Origin: Methanobrevibacter sp. UBA412
Lineage (GTDB): Archaea; Methanobacteriota; Methanobacteria; Methanobacteriales; Methanobacteriaceae
NCBI GenBank assembly: GCA_002495685.1
Contig: DAGJ01000017.1
Span: 1-43,836 of the forward strand
Reading direction: 5' to 3'
Length of the DNA: 43,836 nucleotides
Each line of letters opens with the position of its first letter. Position 1 is the stretch's first letter. The notes below the pieces were generated by a model, which worked only from the letters and a program-made list of their open reading frames with translations, was not told the origin of the DNA and searched no databases. Of the stretch, positions 17,436-25,540 are shown in pieces. A program made the position numbers and the translations under genes.

Positions 17436-18197
17436 ATGAAAACTTTATATTTTACTGGAACAGGGAATAGTTTATATTTAGCAAAGCAAATTGGTGGAGA
17501 ATTGTTTAGTATTCCCCAATTAATAAAAGATAAAACTTATAATATTGAAGATGATGTAGTTGGGTTTGTAGTACCATGTTACTATTATACCTTACCTCGT
17601 TTAGTGGAAAAATATATTCGACAAGCTAATATAAAAGCAGATTATGTATTTTTAATATTAAATAATGGTGGTGGAGGTATTGTGGCTGCAATGACAATTA
17701 TTGAAAATTTGTTTAAAGAAAAAGGGTTCACTCATTATTATTTAAATAAGATTGTTATGGTTGATAATTTTCTCCCATGCTATGATATGATTTATGAAAA
17801 AAAAGTAAAAAACAATCAACTTTTAGAACCTGAAATCACGAAGATTAAAGAGGATATTCATAATAAACTAGAATTCAATATAGATGAACCTATTAAAGAT
17901 TATCATAACCTTCCAGAATATAATTTAAATGAATTACACATGGATCAAATTGATGAAGATTATACTATTGACTTAGATTCATGTAATGGTTGTGGAATTT
18001 GTGTTAAGGTTTGCCCTGTTGGAAATATAAAATTAGAAAATACTATTCCAAATTTTTTTCACTACTGTGAATGGTGTATGTCTTGTATTCATAATTGTCC
18101 TAAAAGAGCTATTCATATTAAAAATGAAATAAATGATGAAAGATTCATTAATTCTGATATAAGTTTAAATGAGATTATTAGAAGTAATGAACAATAA
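17436..18197 (+). CDS. EFR1-type flavodoxin-ferredoxin protein (copy 2)
   Basis: This is a paralogue of the preceding gene along its whole length: FTGTGNSLY flavin loop near the N-terminus, the shared GGELFSIPQLI strand-loop, and a C-terminal pair of 4Fe-4S motifs CNGCGICVKVCP and CEWCMSCIHNCP. The middle section (about 130-165) differs most from copy 1, so the two may have different partners. GGAG at about 17421 sets the start. The tandem pair looks like a local duplication followed by divergence. Confidence 0.88.
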   Translation: MKTLYFTGTGNSLYLAKQIGGELFSIPQLIKDKTYNIEDDVVGFVVPCYYYTLPRLVEKYIRQANIKADYVFLILNNGGGGIVAAMTIIENLFKEKGFTHYYLNKIVMVDNFLPCYDMIYEKKVKNNQLLEPEITKIKEDIHNKLEFNIDEPIKDYHNLPEYNLNELHMDQIDEDYTIDLDSCNGCGICVKVCPVGNIKLENTIPNFFHYCEWCMSCIHNCPKRAIHIKNEINDERFINSDISLNEIIRSNEQ

Positions 18198-18263
18198 ATA
18201 ATTAAAAAAGAGAGATTTAGGGATATTTTTTTTAAAATTTTCCCATTAATAAAAAAATTTTTT

Positions 18264-19019
18264 TTATAAATCTAATTCTAAAACTATAGGGGAATTTTTA
18301 GTTGAAGTGATATTAGTTAAAATTTCACTTTTATCCACTTTTTCTTTTAAAGATTTACTTACATATGCGTAATCAAATCTACTACCATTATTTTCTTCTC
18401 GTGCTTTATCTGATTTCCAATTTGTATATACTGTTTTTTCAGGGTTAGAGTTACGGTAAGTGTCGATGTAATTGTAGGATTCTAATTTATTGAAAAATTC
18501 ACGTTCTTCATCTGTAAATCCTGGTTTTTTATTGGTATTAGCTGTGTCTATTTCATTATGTGCCATATTGAAATCGCCAATAATGATTACATTTTCATTT
18601 TCTAATTTTTTTGCAAGTGTTAAGATCTCTTTAAAGAATGATACTTTTTCATCCATTTTGTCTTTGTTTCCAGCACCTGTTGGTCCGTATACTTGGATGA
18701 TAGTAAAATTTGGATATTTAATGTTTGCAAATCTTCCTTTTGTAACATCTTTAGGTTTGTTAATGAATTTTTTAATAGTTTTAGGTTGAGATTTACTGAA
18801 AATAGCTAAACCGGCAGATCTGTTAGTTTCTCCAGGTATGCAGTTAATAGTATATTCATTATTTTCTGTTAATTTTTTATTTAATTGATTGTATTGTGCT
18901 CTTGTTTCTTGGAATAAGATTATGTCAGGTTCTTCTGCATATATTGGTTCTAATTCTCCGTTTTTGAATCGTGTTCGTAATCCATTTGTGTTCCATGAAA
19001 TGATTTTAGTTTTTACCAT
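18264..19019 (-). CDS. exonuclease III / AP endonuclease family protein with altered active site
   Basis: This 251-residue endonuclease/exonuclease/phosphatase-fold protein aligns end to end with ExoIII and Methanothermobacter Mth212. Retained residues: N10 (SWN), E38 (QET), Y111, D149 and N151 in GDFN, and D216 in RFDY. The C-terminal block that in the family reads S-D-H-C-P-I reads T-K-N-S-P-I here: Lys241 and Asn242 replace the catalytic Asp-His pair. The frame is open through this point and the flanking residues still align (SEIL...PIVLEL), so it is not a frameshift. The enzyme may be inactive, slow, or rewired for DNA binding. It is preceded on the same strand by the CARF-type regulator. 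Confidence 0.85.
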   Translation of the reverse strand: MVKTKIISWNTNGLRTRFKNGELEPIYAEEPDIILFQETRAQYNQLNKKLTENNEYTINCIPGETNRSAGLAIFSKSQPKTIKKFINKPKDVTKGRFANIKYPNFTIIQVYGPTGAGNKDKMDEKVSFFKEILTLAKKLENENVIIIGDFNMAHNEIDTANTNKKPGFTDEEREFFNKLESYNYIDTYRNSNPEKTVYTNWKSDKAREENNGSRFDYAYVSKSLKEKVDKSEILTNITSTKNSPIVLELDL

Positions 19020-19126
19020 TCTTATCTACCTAAATTATATTATAAATAACATATTATTTTATATTTATATTTTAATACTTATACTAGTTAAGTTACTTAA
19101 GTATATTAAATGTTTTCATTATTTTT

Positions 19127-19714
19127 TTACAATATTGCTAATTTACCTGCTGTTGTAATTTTTAATTTATTTTTTTGAATTAAGTTTAAATTTCTTAATT
19201 CTCTTATATGGTGGTATATCATTCCTTCAGATAAATTTAATTCATTTGAAAGTGTTTGTAATGTTTTATTTTCATTTGTTAACTGTTCAAGTATCTTTAT
19301 TTTATTTTTGGTTAAATGATATCTTAATACGGGTAAATCAACTATTCCGCCTTTTCTATTTATTGCTACAATTCTTTTAACAATTTTAAATCTTGAATAT
19401 GCACCATAGGATAAGCAGAAACTATATTCACTGTGTTCGGTTATGTGCATTATTACCTCCTTGCCTAAGGAGTGTTCTTTATCAACTATTTCTGTGATGG
19501 TTTTACTATTTTCAATAATATCATTTTTGTCAATAAATGTTTTTTTGATTTGTATTTGTCTTCCGAAGGTATTTGCAATAAAATTGGATGTTTCCTTTAC
19601 TTTTTCATCATTTTTATGGGGTGTGATGAAAATCACTGTTTTAGGTTGAACTCCTTTAAGGAGAGTTTCTATCAGTTTTATGTCTGTTTCTACAGTTATT
19701 ATCGTGAATTCCAT
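19127..19714 (-). CDS. CARF-like domain plus winged-helix regulator (Csa3-like)
   Basis: This protein of 195 residues has two parts. Residues 1-115 form a Rossmann-like fold resembling CARF sensor domains (strand KTVIFITPH; helix KVKETSNFIANTF; strand EVIMHIT). Residues about 130-195 form a winged helix (LQTLSNELNLSEGMIYHHIREL, then a wing). This is the Csa3-type order of CRISPR-associated regulators that sense cyclic oligonucleotides. The usual T-G-G-T/M-K/R ligand loop after the fourth strand is here T-E-H-S, so binding is uncertain. There is no CRISPR array, cas gene or cyclic-oligonucleotide synthase in the window. It may regulate the adjacent exonuclease-like gene (107-base gap). Confidence 0.6.
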   Translation of the reverse strand: MEFTIITVETDIKLIETLLKGVQPKTVIFITPHKNDEKVKETSNFIANTFGRQIQIKKTFIDKNDIIENSKTITEIVDKEHSLGKEVIMHITEHSEYSFCLSYGAYSRFKIVKRIVAINRKGGIVDLPVLRYHLTKNKIKILEQLTNENKTLQTLSNELNLSEGMIYHHIRELRNLNLIQKNKLKITTAGKLAIL

Positions 19715-19978
19715 TTTTATTCAGCCTCTTTTGTTTTTATTTATATCCTCTTTGTACTGTTTTTAATTTTATATTAATTATTATATTTTTTAATGTTTAT
19801 ATATTTTTTTTCTTTTTATTATTATGATTTTATGAATATTATTATAAAATTTTAATCAATTCGTGTATTTTTGAACTTTTATATTTTTTTAAATTTGATA
19901 TTTTTTTCATAATTTTTTAGCTTTTTTAGAATAAAATATTTAAAAAAAATTTTTTAATACTTAATAATAATTTTTAAT

Positions 19979-19992
19979 GGAATGTGTTTTCC
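19979..19992 (+). promoter_or_regulatory. candidate NrpR operator (GGAA-N6-TTCC)
   Basis: The sequence GGAATGTGTTTTCC fits GGAA-N6-TTCC exactly, the form recognised by the nitrogen repressor NrpR upstream of nif and glnA in Methanococcus. It stands out in an otherwise nearly pure A/T region and lies upstream of glutamine synthetase. The weakness is distance: it is about 200 bases before the first start codon and 150 before the nearest strong TATA box, so it would have to act on a more distal promoter. Confidence 0.42.
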
Positions 19993-20135
19993 ACCACTAT
20001 TAACTAATTAAATTAAAATTTTATAAAAATTATTAATATAAAATCTTTAATTGTTATAATATTGTTTGTTAAAATGAACATTTATTAATGATTTTTTTAT
20101 TTACTCTTATAAACAATAAATATTAAATACTTCTT

Positions 20136-20150
20136 AAAATATATAAATAA
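20136..20150 (+). promoter_or_regulatory. probable TATA box for the DUF169-glnA operon
   Basis: AAAATATATAAATAA lies 46-60 bases before the ATG at 20196 and would give a leader of roughly 20-30 bases. This is the best-formed TATA string in the gap, but the base composition makes chance matches common. Confidence 0.4.
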
Positions 20151-20195
20151 AACAATTTAAAGTATAAAAAAACTAGATTCAGGGGACAATCACAT

Positions 20196-20879
20196 ATGGT
20201 GGAATATGATAAAAAAGAAAATACAAAAATAGCACAAAACTTTAAAAATATTTTAAATTTAGATTCAGAACCAGTTGCAATAAAATTTGTATTAAAACCT
20301 GAAGAAGTTCCAAATGATATTGAAAAAATTGAAGAACCTCTCCGTCACTGTGAAATGGTTAAATTAGCTTCTAAAGGAAAAACTTTCTATGCAAGCAAAG
20401 ATGAAGAAAAATGTAAAGGAGGATCAGCTGCATTAGGTTTAGAAGACTTACCTCCAAAAATTGCAAGTGGAGAATTTTATGTAAATCTTGGAAGATTTAA
20501 AGACACTGAATCTGCTAAAGCCACATTAAATGCTTTACCAACAATGAAAGTTAGAAATTATGGTTTGTTATATGCGCCTTTAGAAACAGCAACATTTGCA
20601 CCTGATGTTGTAGTGATCTTTGCAAAACCAGTTCAAGCAATGAAAATATCCCAAGCAATTATATATGAATTAGATGATCGTGTCAAAGCAGACTTTGCAG
20701 GAATCCAAAGTATATGTGCAGATGCAGTTTCAAAACCAGCATCTACAGGAAATGCAAACATAACACTTGGATGTAATGGAAGTAGAAAATATGCAAAATT
20801 AGCGGATGATGAAGTAACCGTCGGTTTAAGCACTAAAAATATTGAAAAAATTACAGAAGCATTAATAAAATTAAATTAA
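20196..20879 (+). CDS. DUF169 family protein
   Basis: This cytosolic protein of 227 residues belongs to the uncharacterised DUF169 family common in methanogens. Family hallmarks visible are the N-terminal LNLDSEPVAIKF strand, the HCEMVKLASKGKTFYA segment, EKCKGGSAALGL, and the C-terminal CADAV...GCNGSRKYA block, with several conserved cysteines (for example in RHCEM, KCKGG, SICAD, LGCNG) that could bind metal. AGGGGA lies about 10 bases before the ATG. It is 27 bases upstream of the preferred glnA start and co-transcribed with it, which suggests a link to nitrogen status. No biochemical role is known to me. Confidence 0.85.
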   Translation: MVEYDKKENTKIAQNFKNILNLDSEPVAIKFVLKPEEVPNDIEKIEEPLRHCEMVKLASKGKTFYASKDEEKCKGGSAALGLEDLPPKIASGEFYVNLGRFKDTESAKATLNALPTMKVRNYGLLYAPLETATFAPDVVVIFAKPVQAMKISQAIIYELDDRVKADFAGIQSICADAVSKPASTGNANITLGCNGSRKYAKLADDEVTVGLSTKNIEKITEALIKLN

Positions 20880-20906
20880 AAAAAATATATAATGAAGGAT
20901 TTAGTT

Positions 20907-22250
20907 ATGACTGAAAAAATAGATGAAATGATAGAACGTATGCAAAATGATTATATCAAATTTGTACGATTACAATTTGTAGATATCCATGGAGTACCAA
21001 AAAGTATAGCATTACCATCTAAACCAGAAGAAATGGAATCATTATTCCATGATGGTTTATTATTTGATGGATCTAGTATAGAAGGATTTGCAGATATATC
21101 TAGTAGTGATTTATTATTAAAACCTGATATAAATACATACAGTCCACTCAGTTGGAGACCGGAAGAATCTGCTACATGTAGATTTATTTGTGATATTTGC
21201 ACCTCTGATGGTGATCCTTATCCTGGAGATCCTAGAAGTTTACTTAAAAATGCTTTAAAGGATTTAGATAAAAAAGGATATACTTATAATATTGGTCCTG
21301 AACCCGAATTTTATATTCTTGATGAAGATAATTTAGGTTATCCTATTCCTTCAGATAATGCAAGTAATTTTGATGTTGATCCTGCAGATAAAGGTGTTGA
21401 TTTCCGTCGTGAATTGTCTTTAAACCTTGAAGAATTAAATTTTAAAATTGAAGCAAATCATCATGAAGTCGGTCCAGGTCAAAATGAAATTTCATTCAAA
21501 TTTGATGATGCTTTAATAACAGCTGATGCAGTAATAACTTATAAACAAGCTATAAAAGCAATAGTTAATAATATTGCAGAATTTAATAATCAAAAATATA
21601 GTGTAACATTCATGCCAAAACCTTTCAATGGAGTAGAAGGCTCTGGTATGCATTGTCATCAAAGTTTATTTAAAAATGGTAAAAATGTTTTTGCTGATCC
21701 TGATGCAGAATATGGTTTAAGTGACAAAGGATTATACTTTATTGGAGGATTATTAAAACATGCGTTCCCTCTTACTGCTATTACTAACCCTACAGTTAAC
21801 AGTTATAAACGTCTTGTTCCAGGTTATGAAGCTCCAGTACATATTAGTTATGGATTAAAAAATCGATCTGCTTTAATTCGTGTTCCTGCAGCATTTGGGG
21901 AATCTACACGTATTGAATATCGTTCACCTGATCCAACTTGTAACCCTTATCTTGCATTCACTGCTATGTTAGCTGCAGGTATGGATGGAATTAAAAATAA
22001 GATAGAACCTGGAGAACCAGTTAATTATAATCTTTTCGAGTTATCTGAAGAAGAATTAGAATCTAATGGTATTAATCCTTTACCTGCTAGTTTATGGGAA
22101 GCTTATCATAGTCTTGAAAATTCAGAATTGTTAATGAATGCTCTTGGTCCTCAAATTGGTAATAAATTTTTAGATGCTAAATATGCAGAGTGGGATGATT
22201 ATCGGGTTCAAGTATTCAATTATGAGCAAAGAAAATATTTAGATATTTAA
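20907..22250 (+). CDS. glnA: glutamine synthetase, type I-alpha
   Basis: This enzyme makes glutamine from glutamate, ammonia and ATP and is the main route of ammonium assimilation at low supply. Active-site blocks are intact: DGSSIEGF loop, [20 protein letters not shown] metal-binding segment, [31 protein letters not shown], and [17 protein letters not shown]. The position of the adenylylated Tyr of bacterial GSI-beta (in NLYDLP) is Phe here (NLFELS), and the length is about 447, both as in archaeal GSI-alpha; control by adenylylation is therefore excluded. I chose the ATG at 20907 because AAGGAT (20895-20900) is correctly spaced; an in-frame ATG at 20892 precedes that site. It is co-transcribed with DUF169 and followed by a terminator hairpin. 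Confidence 0.97.
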   Translation: MTEKIDEMIERMQNDYIKFVRLQFVDIHGVPKSIALPSKPEEMESLFHDGLLFDGSSIEGFADISSSDLLLKPDINTYSPLSWRPEESATCRFICDICTSDGDPYPGDPRSLLKNALKDLDKKGYTYNIGPEPEFYILDEDNLGYPIPSDNASNFDVDPADKGVDFRRELSLNLEELNFKIEANHHEVGPGQNEISFKFDDALITADAVITYKQAIKAIVNNIAEFNNQKYSVTFMPKPFNGVEGSGMHCHQSLFKNGKNVFADPDAEYGLSDKGLYFIGGLLKHAFPLTAITNPTVNSYKRLVPGYEAPVHISYGLKNRSALIRVPAAFGESTRIEYRSPDPTCNPYLAFTAMLAAGMDGIKNKIEPGEPVNYNLFELSEEELESNGINPLPASLWEAYHSLENSELLMNALGPQIGNKFLDAKYAEWDDYRVQVFNYEQRKYLDI

Positions 22251-22268
22251 ATAATTATAACAATTAAT

Positions 22269-22294
22269 AAAAGGATTAAGAATTATCCTTTTTT
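22269..22294 (+). terminator. terminator hairpin after glnA
   Basis: A perfect 8-bp stem AAAAGGAT/ATCCTTTT with an 8-base loop (TAAGAATT) is followed by further T residues. It begins 18 bases after the glnA stop, the expected place for the end of the DUF169-glnA transcript. Confidence 0.55.
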
Positions 22295-22456
22295 AAACTA
22301 TTTTTTTGGATTAATTTTTATTAGTTTTTATATTAAAGCTATTTTTTTGATTTGTAATCTTTTTAGGTATCTAATTTCATTATTAGTAAAGTTTATATAC
22401 TTATTTTAATCAAATATTAATTATACAATTAAGATTATCTAATAGATTAAGATTAT

Positions 22457-23263
22457 TTGGTGATAAAAATAAATAAATCTTTTAATATTATTAAAGATGC
22501 ATTAACTTATCCATTATTTAATTGGAAAAAGATGTTAGTTTTAAGTGTTTTGAATTTAGTAATAACATTAATAGCTATATCTCCTGAGTTAAATGGTAAT
22601 GGTAATTTAATATTGAGTCTTATAACATTGATTGTTGGTTTTATTTTATCCTTTTTAATTGTTGGGTTTCATGTTAGTATGATAGCTCATACAGTTCATG
22701 GGTATAATAATGCACCTAATTTTAATTGTGTTAAAGATTTTCAAAATGGTGTGGGATTTGTATTATTAAGCTTTTTGTATTGCTTAATTCCTATTGTAAT
22801 AATAGTCCTTGTTGCATTTGTTACTGGATTATTGGATCATATTTTACAAATAGGTTCTTTTATAATGAAGAATACTATTGTATTAGTTAATACAAATCTT
22901 TTACCTGATGAATTAATTGCTAATACAATTTCTAGGTTAGGAATAACTGCAGTTGTTAGTTTTATTGTTATGTTGTTTGCTCTTTCATTATTTTATATTG
23001 GATTAGCTAGATTTGCAAGTATGGATAATATTATTAAGGGAGTTGATTTAGGTACTATTGTTAACACAATTGATGGAATCGGAACAAAGTTTTATTTAAT
23101 GTGGTTTGTATTGGTTTTAATAATTTCATTATTATTAATTTTTATAAGCTTTTATTTGTTTAGATTTTTATTTTTTGGGGGATTAATTGTTGTTTTATTA
23201 ATAGTTCCTTATATGATAATGTTTTTAGCTAGATCTATTGGATTGATTTATATGGAAGTTTAA
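22457..23263 (+). CDS. DUF4013 membrane protein
   Basis: This integral membrane protein of about 268 residues has about six hydrophobic segments (near 28-42, 50-75, 100-125, 163-185, 212-230 and 235-258). It starts with the DUF4013 hallmark of a short amphipathic stretch plus ALTYPLFNWKKMLVL. The function of the family is unknown. The called start is TTG (22457) followed by GTG. GGTGAT at 22459-22464 resembles a ribosome-binding site and would place the true start a few codons later at a non-ATG codon. It is a paralogue of the next gene, 33 bases upstream of its preferred start. Confidence 0.8.
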   Translation: MVIKINKSFNIIKDALTYPLFNWKKMLVLSVLNLVITLIAISPELNGNGNLILSLITLIVGFILSFLIVGFHVSMIAHTVHGYNNAPNFNCVKDFQNGVGFVLLSFLYCLIPIVIIVLVAFVTGLLDHILQIGSFIMKNTIVLVNTNLLPDELIANTISRLGITAVVSFIVMLFALSLFYIGLARFASMDNIIKGVDLGTIVNTIDGIGTKFYLMWFVLVLIISLLLIFISFYLFRFLFFGGLIVVLLIVPYMIMFLARSIGLIYMEV

Positions 23264-23296
23264 TTTAAAGTTAAATTTTATTTGGAAGTGGATATT

Positions 23297-24673
23297 ATGG
23301 GAGTTTTAGATATACTGGTGGATAGTTTAGATTATCCATTGAGAGATTGGAAAAAGTATCTAATTTTAGGTATTTTTTTATTTATTATGCGTTATGTTGA
23401 AACATTTGCAAGTATTAGACCTATTAGTCTTTTAGTAATGTTTATTGTTTTAATTTTGGAAATTGTTATTTTTGGTTATATTTGTAGTGTGATTGCTTCT
23501 GCTATTAGACATAAGAAAGATATCCCTAGTTTTTCTTTTGTAGAAAATATTGTTGATGGTTTGAAATATTTAGTTCTTGGGATTGTTTATACAATTATTC
23601 CATTTGTTCTTTTCTATGTAATGTTAATTTCTTCTGGTAGTAAGAGTGCTATAATTCAATTACTTCAAGCTTCAAATCCTTACTTTACAGTATTAGGTTT
23701 CCCTACTGGGGATTTATTTAGTGGATTTATTAATGGTATTACTCAATCATCTTACATTATGACATTTATTATCCTATTCATTTTAGGTTTAATTTTTTCA
23801 TTTTTCTTTGTAATGAGTTTATCTAGAATGGTTGATACTGAAAGTTTAAAAGAAGCTCTTAATTTCCGTGCTGTTCTTAAAACTATGAAAACTATTGGAT
23901 GGGGTACTTATATTACTTGGTTCATTGTTATATCTTTATATTTAATAATGTTTGGTTGTATACGTATTCTTTTAGGTCTTATTCCTTATGTTGGCTTATT
24001 AGTGGCATGTTTAGTTATTTTCCCTTACACAATTTTATTTGCTAGTCGCGCTATTGGTTTAGTTTATAAACAAACTAAATATGTAGGAGCTTTAAACAGT
24101 GATATTGATCCAAATGATGAGTTAAATCAAATGTCTATATTAAAGGAAAAAGAAGTTTTACGTCAAAAGAATTTAAAAGAAAGTGCTGAAAAACAAGATT
24201 CTGCTATAAAACAAACTCAAAACTTAAGAAAACAAGGTATTAATTATTCTCAAGATAAAAATGTTAATGTTAAAAAACCTATAGGTAAAGTTATTCATCC
24301 TAAACCTAAAGGAGAAGTTGTTTATCCCGAATCTAAGGGAACTATTATTAGTTCTGATGTTGAGAATGATGATGTTTCTGAGGATGAAATTAAACCTGAA
24401 GGTAAAGTTCTTATAAATCCTATTGATGGTTCTGAACTTTTAATTAAAGAACCAATTAAGGGATCTATTGGTCCTGTTAAAGATGATGTAAAAATTGATG
24501 AATCATCCATTAAAAAAGAATTTATTACAGTTGATGATAAAGAATTATCATCTAAAAAAGCTAAAGAGGATGCTTTTAAAGAAATTCAAAATTTGATTTC
24601 TGATGAGGATTCTAATCCTGAGGATATAATAGCTAAACTTCAAAAGAGTGAGGAAGATAAAAAGAAAGATTAA
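23297..24673 (+). CDS. DUF4013 membrane protein with long hydrophilic tail
   Basis: The N-terminal half (about 1-255) is a DUF4013 membrane domain like that of the preceding gene (LDYPLRDWKKYLIL near the start, about six hydrophobic segments). The C-terminal 200 residues are charged, probably cytosolic and disordered. They contain degenerate repeats of the type GKVIHPKP, GEVVYPES, GTIISSDV, GKVLINPI and GSIGPV, ending in an acidic/lysine-rich stretch. I chose the ATG at 23297 (a TTG at 23282 is in frame) because GTGGAT precedes it. Co-transcribed with 22457. The tail may bind cytosolic partners; nothing identifies them. Confidence 0.8.
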   Translation: MGVLDILVDSLDYPLRDWKKYLILGIFLFIMRYVETFASIRPISLLVMFIVLILEIVIFGYICSVIASAIRHKKDIPSFSFVENIVDGLKYLVLGIVYTIIPFVLFYVMLISSGSKSAIIQLLQASNPYFTVLGFPTGDLFSGFINGITQSSYIMTFIILFILGLIFSFFFVMSLSRMVDTESLKEALNFRAVLKTMKTIGWGTYITWFIVISLYLIMFGCIRILLGLIPYVGLLVACLVIFPYTILFASRAIGLVYKQTKYVGALNSDIDPNDELNQMSILKEKEVLRQKNLKESAEKQDSAIKQTQNLRKQGINYSQDKNVNVKKPIGKVIHPKPKGEVVYPESKGTIISSDVENDDVSEDEIKPEGKVLINPIDGSELLIKEPIKGSIGPVKDDVKIDESSIKKEFITVDDKELSSKKAKEDAFKEIQNLISDEDSNPEDIIAKLQKSEEDKKKD

Positions 24674-24703
24674 AAGTTTTTCAATAGTATTCTCTTCCTT
24701 TTT

Positions 24704-25252
24704 TTAATTTTTTATTATTTTATATTCTTGTCCAAATATTTTTTCTACTGGTTTTTTCAAAATTTTTTCAGTTTTTATTTTTGGTTTATTAATTTGTTTT
24801 GTTTTATCTTCATTAAATTTTTTCAATAATGTATTTAATTGTTTTTCTTCATTGGAGTTTAAAATATTTTTTAATATATTTGTCCAATTATTTTCATGTT
24901 TAATTAGACTATTTAAGGTTTCTTCTGATTTTTGGGTTAATATTAAATCTTTTTTTCTCTGATTCTCATGATTAGGTATACGGTTTATGTATTTGTTTTT
25001 TTCTAATTTTCTTATTGATCTAGTTATGCTTGATTCATTTATATTATAAATTTCAGATAAATCTTTTTGATTAACTTTAGGATTATTTTTAATTGCAAGT
25101 AATAATTTTAATTGTTCATAACTAATTTCATATTTATTTATTTCTTCTTTAAGGTAGTTTTGGTGTTCTTCTTGGATTTCTTTGATTAAAAATATAGTTT
25201 CATTCATTTTAAACGTGTTTTTAAATATTTCTTTTTCTTTTTTAGTTTTCAT
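24704..25252 (-). CDS. MarR-family transcriptional regulator
   Basis: This winged-helix DNA-binding protein has 182 residues. The DNA-binding region is about 40-110: ISYEQLKLLLAIKNNP, then the helix-turn-helix QKDLSEIYNINESSITRSIRKLEKNKYINR, then a wing with basic residues (NQRKKDLIL). Flanking helices would form the dimer interface as in other MarR proteins. A basic C-terminal tail of about 30 residues (KPKIKTEKILKKPVEKIF) extends past the usual MarR end. It is divergent from the Mur-ligase operon at 25541 across a 288-base gap and may control it or itself; the ligand is unknown. Confidence 0.85.
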   Translation of the reverse strand: MKTKKEKEIFKNTFKMNETIFLIKEIQEEHQNYLKEEINKYEISYEQLKLLLAIKNNPKVNQKDLSEIYNINESSITRSIRKLEKNKYINRIPNHENQRKKDLILTQKSEETLNSLIKHENNWTNILKNILNSNEEKQLNTLLKKFNEDKTKQINKPKIKTEKILKKPVEKIFGQEYKIIKN

Positions 25253-25540
25253 ATTTTTTTTACTACCTTAAATTTTTTTTCCTTTGATATTTTAATCCTA
25301 AATAAGATTTAGAAAATTATTTTCTATATTTATAGAGATTAAATTTATATATTTTAATTTATATAATTATGTAGTGATATTTAATATTCTATTTAATTTT
25401 AAATTAATCTAAATTAATATTTAATTTTATAAAGTTATTAATAATTTAAATATAGAATTAAAATAGATTTTTTTTTAGAATATATTAGTATCATAATATT
25501 AGGAATTAAAGATTATAAAATTATTATTAAAGGGATTAAT

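Larger units (their letters stand above)
19715..20195 (+). other. long intergenic region upstream of DUF169-glnA
   Basis: This 481-base AT-rich stretch has no gene. It holds the divergent promoter zone for the CARF-like regulator (left) and DUF169-glnA (right). A GGAA-N6-TTCC palindrome is at 19979-19992, and the best TATA-like string for the right-hand operon is at 20136-20150. The remainder shows no structure I can name. Confidence 0.5.

Noticed and set aside
18198..18263. Bidirectional terminator between the EFR1 pair and the ExoIII-like gene
   Set aside because: The gap has A and T runs (A7T8 type) but no stem with a loop that rises above base composition.
20892..20906. ATG at 20892 as the glnA start
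   Set aside because: The AAGGAT ribosome-binding site lies after it and is properly spaced for the ATG at 20907.
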